From Nocardia panacis (lineage in GTDB: Bacteria; Actinomycetota; Actinomycetes; Mycobacteriales; Mycobacteriaceae): 64,000 nucleotides of DNA. The notes beneath the pieces are model-generated. The model saw only the letters and a list, made by a program, of their open reading frames with translations, made no database searches and was not told the origin of the DNA. This document shows positions 61,373-64,000 of this stretch, piece after piece. The stretch is from the NCBI RefSeq assembly GCF_003598715.1, contig NZ_QZFU01000013.1, forward strand, positions 124,001-188,000, in the 5' to 3' direction. The number at the start of each line of letters is the position of its first letter. The first letter of the stretch is position 1. The position numbers and the translations under genes were made by a program.

Positions 61373-61981
61373 ATGTCCGGCACGTTGATCGGCTATGCCC
61401 GATGCTCCACCGATGCCCAGGATCTCACCGCCCAACGCGACCGGTTGAGTGAGCTCGGTGTCGTCGAGGAACGCATCTATCTCGACCGCGGCCTGACCGG
61501 CACCAAGCGGCAGCGCCCCGGGTTGGATCAGGCGCTCGCGGCGGTCCGCGCCGGTGACACTCTCGTCGTGCCCAAACTCGACCGGCTCGCCCGCTCGGTG
61601 CCGGATGCGCGGGCGATCGGGGACGACCTGGCCGGTCGCGGGATCAAGCTGTCGCTCGGCGGGCAGGTGTACGACCCGCACGACCCGATGGGCAAGATGT
61701 TCTTCAACATCCTGGCCACCTTCGCCGAGTTCGAAGTCGACCTGCTGCGCATGCGCACCCGCGAGGGCATGGCCGTCGCGCGCGCCAAAGGCCGCCTCCG
61801 CGGCCGTCAACCCAAGCTCTCGGCCAAGCAGCGCACCGAGCTACGGCGTATGCACGCCAACGGCGAGTACACCATCGCCGACCTCGGCGAACTGTTCGGC
61901 GTCTCCCGGCCCACCATCTACCGCACCCTCCAACGCGACAACACCCACGCAGCCCGCGATGACACCGCCATGAACGGATAG
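61373..61981 (+). CDS. Serine recombinase (resolvase/invertase family)
   Basis: Recombinase of 202 residues, normal length for Tn3-type resolvases. Catalytic Ser12 (GYARCSTDAQDLTAQ), the arginine motif VPKLDRLARSV, FAEFEVDLLRMRTREGM (E-helix), and a C-terminal HTH (YTIADLGELFGVSRPTIYRT) are all intact. It would resolve cointegrates of a Tn3-family element or act as an invertase. The gene lies beside a candidate recombination site and 2 kb from a deleted Tn3 transposase. The metallopeptidase gene begins 5 bp after its stop. Confidence 0.9.
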   Translation: MSGTLIGYARCSTDAQDLTAQRDRLSELGVVEERIYLDRGLTGTKRQRPGLDQALAAVRAGDTLVVPKLDRLARSVPDARAIGDDLAGRGIKLSLGGQVYDPHDPMGKMFFNILATFAEFEVDLLRMRTREGMAVARAKGRLRGRQPKLSAKQRTELRRMHANGEYTIADLGELFGVSRPTIYRTLQRDNTHAARDDTAMNG

Positions 61982-61986
61982 CAGCG

Positions 61987-62850
61987 GTGCGGATCAGCAG
62001 GGCCATTGCCGATCTACTTCGGGAGCGGATAGTCCCGACGTTCCTTCGGGCGGGCAAGGCAGCCGAACACTATGCCGGGGTCATGCGTGAGATCGGTGAG
62101 GGGGCAAAAACGGCTGCGCGGACGGCGGGAAACGCCGACCTGATGGGTGCGGGGCAGGTTCTCGCAAGTAAAGCCGCGCCCGTTTCAGGCTTCAATCCGG
62201 TTCACGGCTTCGGAAACAGCACTCGCACACGCCTGTCCGCCATATACGGCGACCGGCTCAGAATCAGCGGGGTTGGGCCCGCTGCAGAACAGCACCTACG
62301 TGACTTGGAACTTCTACCGGACAGCTTCCATAACAAACTCCTCGGATACTTCGCCAGTCACCCCGAAGGCGGCATCGATATTATCGACGGCACCGTCACC
62401 GACATCCTGACCGACCTTCGCGGAGTAACACCACGCGGCTGGCCCCCGGGAAGTACCTGGGACGACGTACCAGGACTGCACGATCCGTCAACGCACCGAG
62501 TGATCATCGGCGTCGGACCTCACGGTAACGTTTCCCTGGCCGTGCATGAGACTGGTCATGCCTTCGACGACGCCATCGGCAACGCGTCCGAGTCGGTAGA
62601 GTTCAGGCAACTGTACGACAAGATGGATATAACGAAGCCTTACTATGCTCAGCCGGGTAACGCCGGACGGCAAGAAACCTTCGCTGAGAGTCTTGCCGTC
62701 TGGGCACTCAACCGCCACATGCCACCCGATTACCGAGCTAATTCCTTCGCCGATAAATTCGGCATACGCACAAATAAACAGGCTCGGGGAGCCTTACTCG
62801 ACAGCTACTTCTCGAACCTACAACACCGTCTCGAGCCACACCCGCTCTAA
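61987..62850 (+). CDS. HExxH metallopeptidase, orphan toxin-like C-terminal module (ATLF-like)
   Basis: Protein of 287 residues without signal peptide. The zincin motif HETGH is at residues 187-191 and a downstream Glu234 (ETFAESLAVWAL) is placed as in anthrax lethal factor-like (ATLF) toxins; VIIGVGPHGNVSLAVHETGH and SFADKFGIRTNK also fit. The first 90 residues lack a trafficking domain. Codon use is less GC-biased than in neighbours, which suggests recent acquisition. It probably represents a displaced toxin tip of a polymorphic or contact-dependent toxin, or a protease cargo of the element. GTG start 5 bp after the recombinase gene; no strong ribosome site. Confidence 0.75.
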   Translation: MRISRAIADLLRERIVPTFLRAGKAAEHYAGVMREIGEGAKTAARTAGNADLMGAGQVLASKAAPVSGFNPVHGFGNSTRTRLSAIYGDRLRISGVGPAAEQHLRDLELLPDSFHNKLLGYFASHPEGGIDIIDGTVTDILTDLRGVTPRGWPPGSTWDDVPGLHDPSTHRVIIGVGPHGNVSLAVHETGHAFDDAIGNASESVEFRQLYDKMDITKPYYAQPGNAGRQETFAESLAVWALNRHMPPDYRANSFADKFGIRTNKQARGALLDSYFSNLQHRLEPHPL

Positions 62851-62864
62851 AAGGAACGATTCAC

Positions 62865-63026
62865 ATGAACGCAACACGCAACTCCGATGGAACCCTGACG
62901 GTGCCGATGCGCGCCGAAACCAACGGAATAATCGGTGACGCTCTCGTCACGATCGGTCCAGACCATCCCGACTACGAGGCATGGGACACCTGGCTGCGCA
63001 AGCAAGCGGAAAACAACAATGCCTAA
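62865..63026 (+). CDS. Small acidic protein downstream of the toxin-like peptidase
   Basis: 53 residues, soluble, with YEAWDTWLRKQAENNNA at the end and an acidic middle (IGPDHPDYEAWD). The ATG at 62865 has AAGGA upstream and follows the peptidase by 14 bp, so it is co-transcribed. An immunity protein is conceivable from position but its size and composition do not identify it. Unknown family. Confidence 0.55.
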   Translation: MNATRNSDGTLTVPMRAETNGIIGDALVTIGPDHPDYEAWDTWLRKQAENNNA

Positions 63027-63255
63027 TCTCGATTTCCAGCAAGGCCCCGGTTCCGTTTTGAACATCTCAGGCACGCACCGCAACGGACCTGGCCCTCACA
63101 CCTCCGTGCATACCCTGACGCGACGCCACGCTAAACGCCACTGGCCGTTCGATCGCTCGTTACCGACCAGCGTTCAACGACCGATCAGCTCGTCCTCATC
63201 CAACTCCTCGGGAGTTCCAGACGGTGAACCAAGGGGTCCAGGCCACCGACACTGA
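63019..63255 (+). CDS. Possible small ORF overlapping the preceding gene
   Basis: The ATG at 63019 overlaps the previous gene by 8 bp and opens 78 codons (MPNLDFQQGPGSVLNISGTH). The second half is Arg/His/Ser rich and low in coding character, so the gene may be truncated or not real. Confidence 0.25.
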   Translation: MPNLDFQQGPGSVLNISGTHRNGPGPHTSVHTLTRRHAKRHWPFDRSLPTSVQRPISSSSSNSSGVPDGEPRGPGHRH

Positions 63256-63478
63256 CCGTCACCTGGCCTGGGCAGATCTCGAGGTCACCAACCCGCGAGT
63301 GCTCGATGCCCCTCGCCGCAGCGAGAGAGCCGAACACGTAGCCGAATCTCCGGATCGGTTACGACTGCCGCCCGGCGCTCGCCAGGATGCGATCCGGGAT
63401 CGAACCGATCCGTGTCGAGCAGTACACGGCAGGCAGACCGGCCGCGACTGAGACTACCCGCAACGCTGAAACCCGCTA

Positions 63479-64000
63479 CTACGCGGCCCGCCTGGCTAGG
63501 TCGAGGCGACGGTTCATGTCCAGCAGGAACCGCCCGTAGGGGTTGATGTTGGACCAGAACAGCGCCGACAGGGCGCGGCGCTCGTTGTCTCCCATGAGAT
63601 TACAGAACTCCGGGTCTTGCAGCACCCGTTGCAGCAGCAGGGTGTTTATGTGGACCAGCGACGATTGCAGCAGGTGCAATGCCGCAGCAACCCCTCGATC
63701 ATCGACGCCACCTCCGACGATGAACACGACTTCAGCTGCGAATAGATGCAGACCCGGTTGCGCTCGACGTGCCAGTAGATCATCACCCCGGCCCCGCCGT
63801 AGCGCTGGTGATACTCGGTCATGAAGTTCGACTCCCACGACCCGAACTTCTTCGAATCACTCGCGCACGCCGTCCCCCGACCCCACCACTGCGAATCCCG
63901 GTCGGCGAACGTCGCGTTGACCAGCTTGACGATTGCCCGACGCATGTTGTCGCGGGTCACGAAGTGCCGCCGCACATGCCGCAACATGGCTTCGGTCTCC
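63479..64000 (-). pseudogene. Tn3-family transposase, C-terminal part with internal deletion and frameshift
   Basis: Conceptual translation from the right edge reads [57 protein letters not shown] and [10 protein letters not shown], the catalytic DDE_Tnp_Tn3 domain. It then jumps frame near 63675-63700 to [18 protein letters not shown] and NPYGRFLLDMNRRLDL, which is the extreme C-terminus. Roughly 150-200 residues that separate these parts in intact enzymes are missing. The N-terminus lies beyond the window. Confidence 0.85.

Overview
The window is a piece of a high-GC actinobacterial chromosome, most likely Nocardia or a close relative. Pointers are the G+C-rich third codon positions, many GTG/TTG and apparently leaderless starts, the glnX-glnH-pknG signalling locus of mycolic-acid actinobacteria, a HelR-type RNA polymerase motor behind a rifamycin-associated element, a DUF6879/Scr1 regulator cluster, and numerous TetR, MarR and PadR regulators. 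I found no rRNA, tRNA or CRISPR array. Genus is an inference from gene content, not from a marker comparison.

Layout. 0-9 kb: proS, an orphan SUKH (SMI1/KNR4) protein, then three regulator/target pairs each with a recognisable palindromic operator: MarR with a 14-TM drug exporter, PadR with a carotenoid oxygenase, and an ArsR-like repressor with an alpha/beta hydrolase. 9.1-11.7 kb: a scrapyard of a scrambled tyrosine integrase, a scrambled WYL regulator and a truncated IS982 transposase around one intact DUF1963-like gene. 11.8-19.6 kb (all minus): acetamidase/formamidase with an NCS1 permease, a crotonase, an amino-acid permease, and an SsuCBA-type sulfonate importer. 19.8-33 kb: a serine esterase/beta-lactamase, an ECF sigma factor with its YCII partner, oxidoreductase, SRPBCC and PPOX proteins, a small secreted protein, helR with its element, TetR, an oligopeptide-binding lipoprotein, a pentapeptide protein, an amidohydrolase divergent from MerR, and a glycosyltransferase. 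33.3-38.3 kb: a TetR repressor and an MFS exporter that share an identical 20-bp operator although separated by a MarR/FAD-monooxygenase unit. 38.5-47.7 kb: AraC, then a tightly overlapping catabolic operon (ABC importer, Gfo/Idh dehydrogenase, DUF993 aldolase-like enzyme, sugar-phosphate isomerase) divergent from a LacI repressor and an enolase-superfamily enzyme, with a textbook LacI operator between them. 47.7-50.3 kb: DUF6879/Scr1 regulatory cluster. 50.4-59.8 kb: glnX-glnH-coiled-coil gene-pknG-PP2C phosphatase-VWA-FHA. 59.8-64 kb: an SDR, then a decayed Tn3-like element with a serine recombinase, an HExxH toxin-like metallopeptidase, tiny downstream ORFs, and a deleted Tn3 transposase running off the end.

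How parts work together. The most coherent system is the 50.4-59.8 kb locus. A membrane sensor (GlnX) and amino-acid binding lipoprotein (GlnH) would signal to the cytosolic kinase PknG; a PP2C phosphatase, a VWA protein and an FHA phosphothreonine reader follow in overlapping frames. PknG, the phosphatase and the FHA protein all carry the same kind of CxxC zinc-ribbon modules, with four extra copies on PknG, which suggests a shared docking or scaffold device. The second coherent system is the LacI-controlled catabolic cluster of unknown substrate. The third is the HelR/RAE rifamycin response unit. The right end is the most likely horizontally acquired part.
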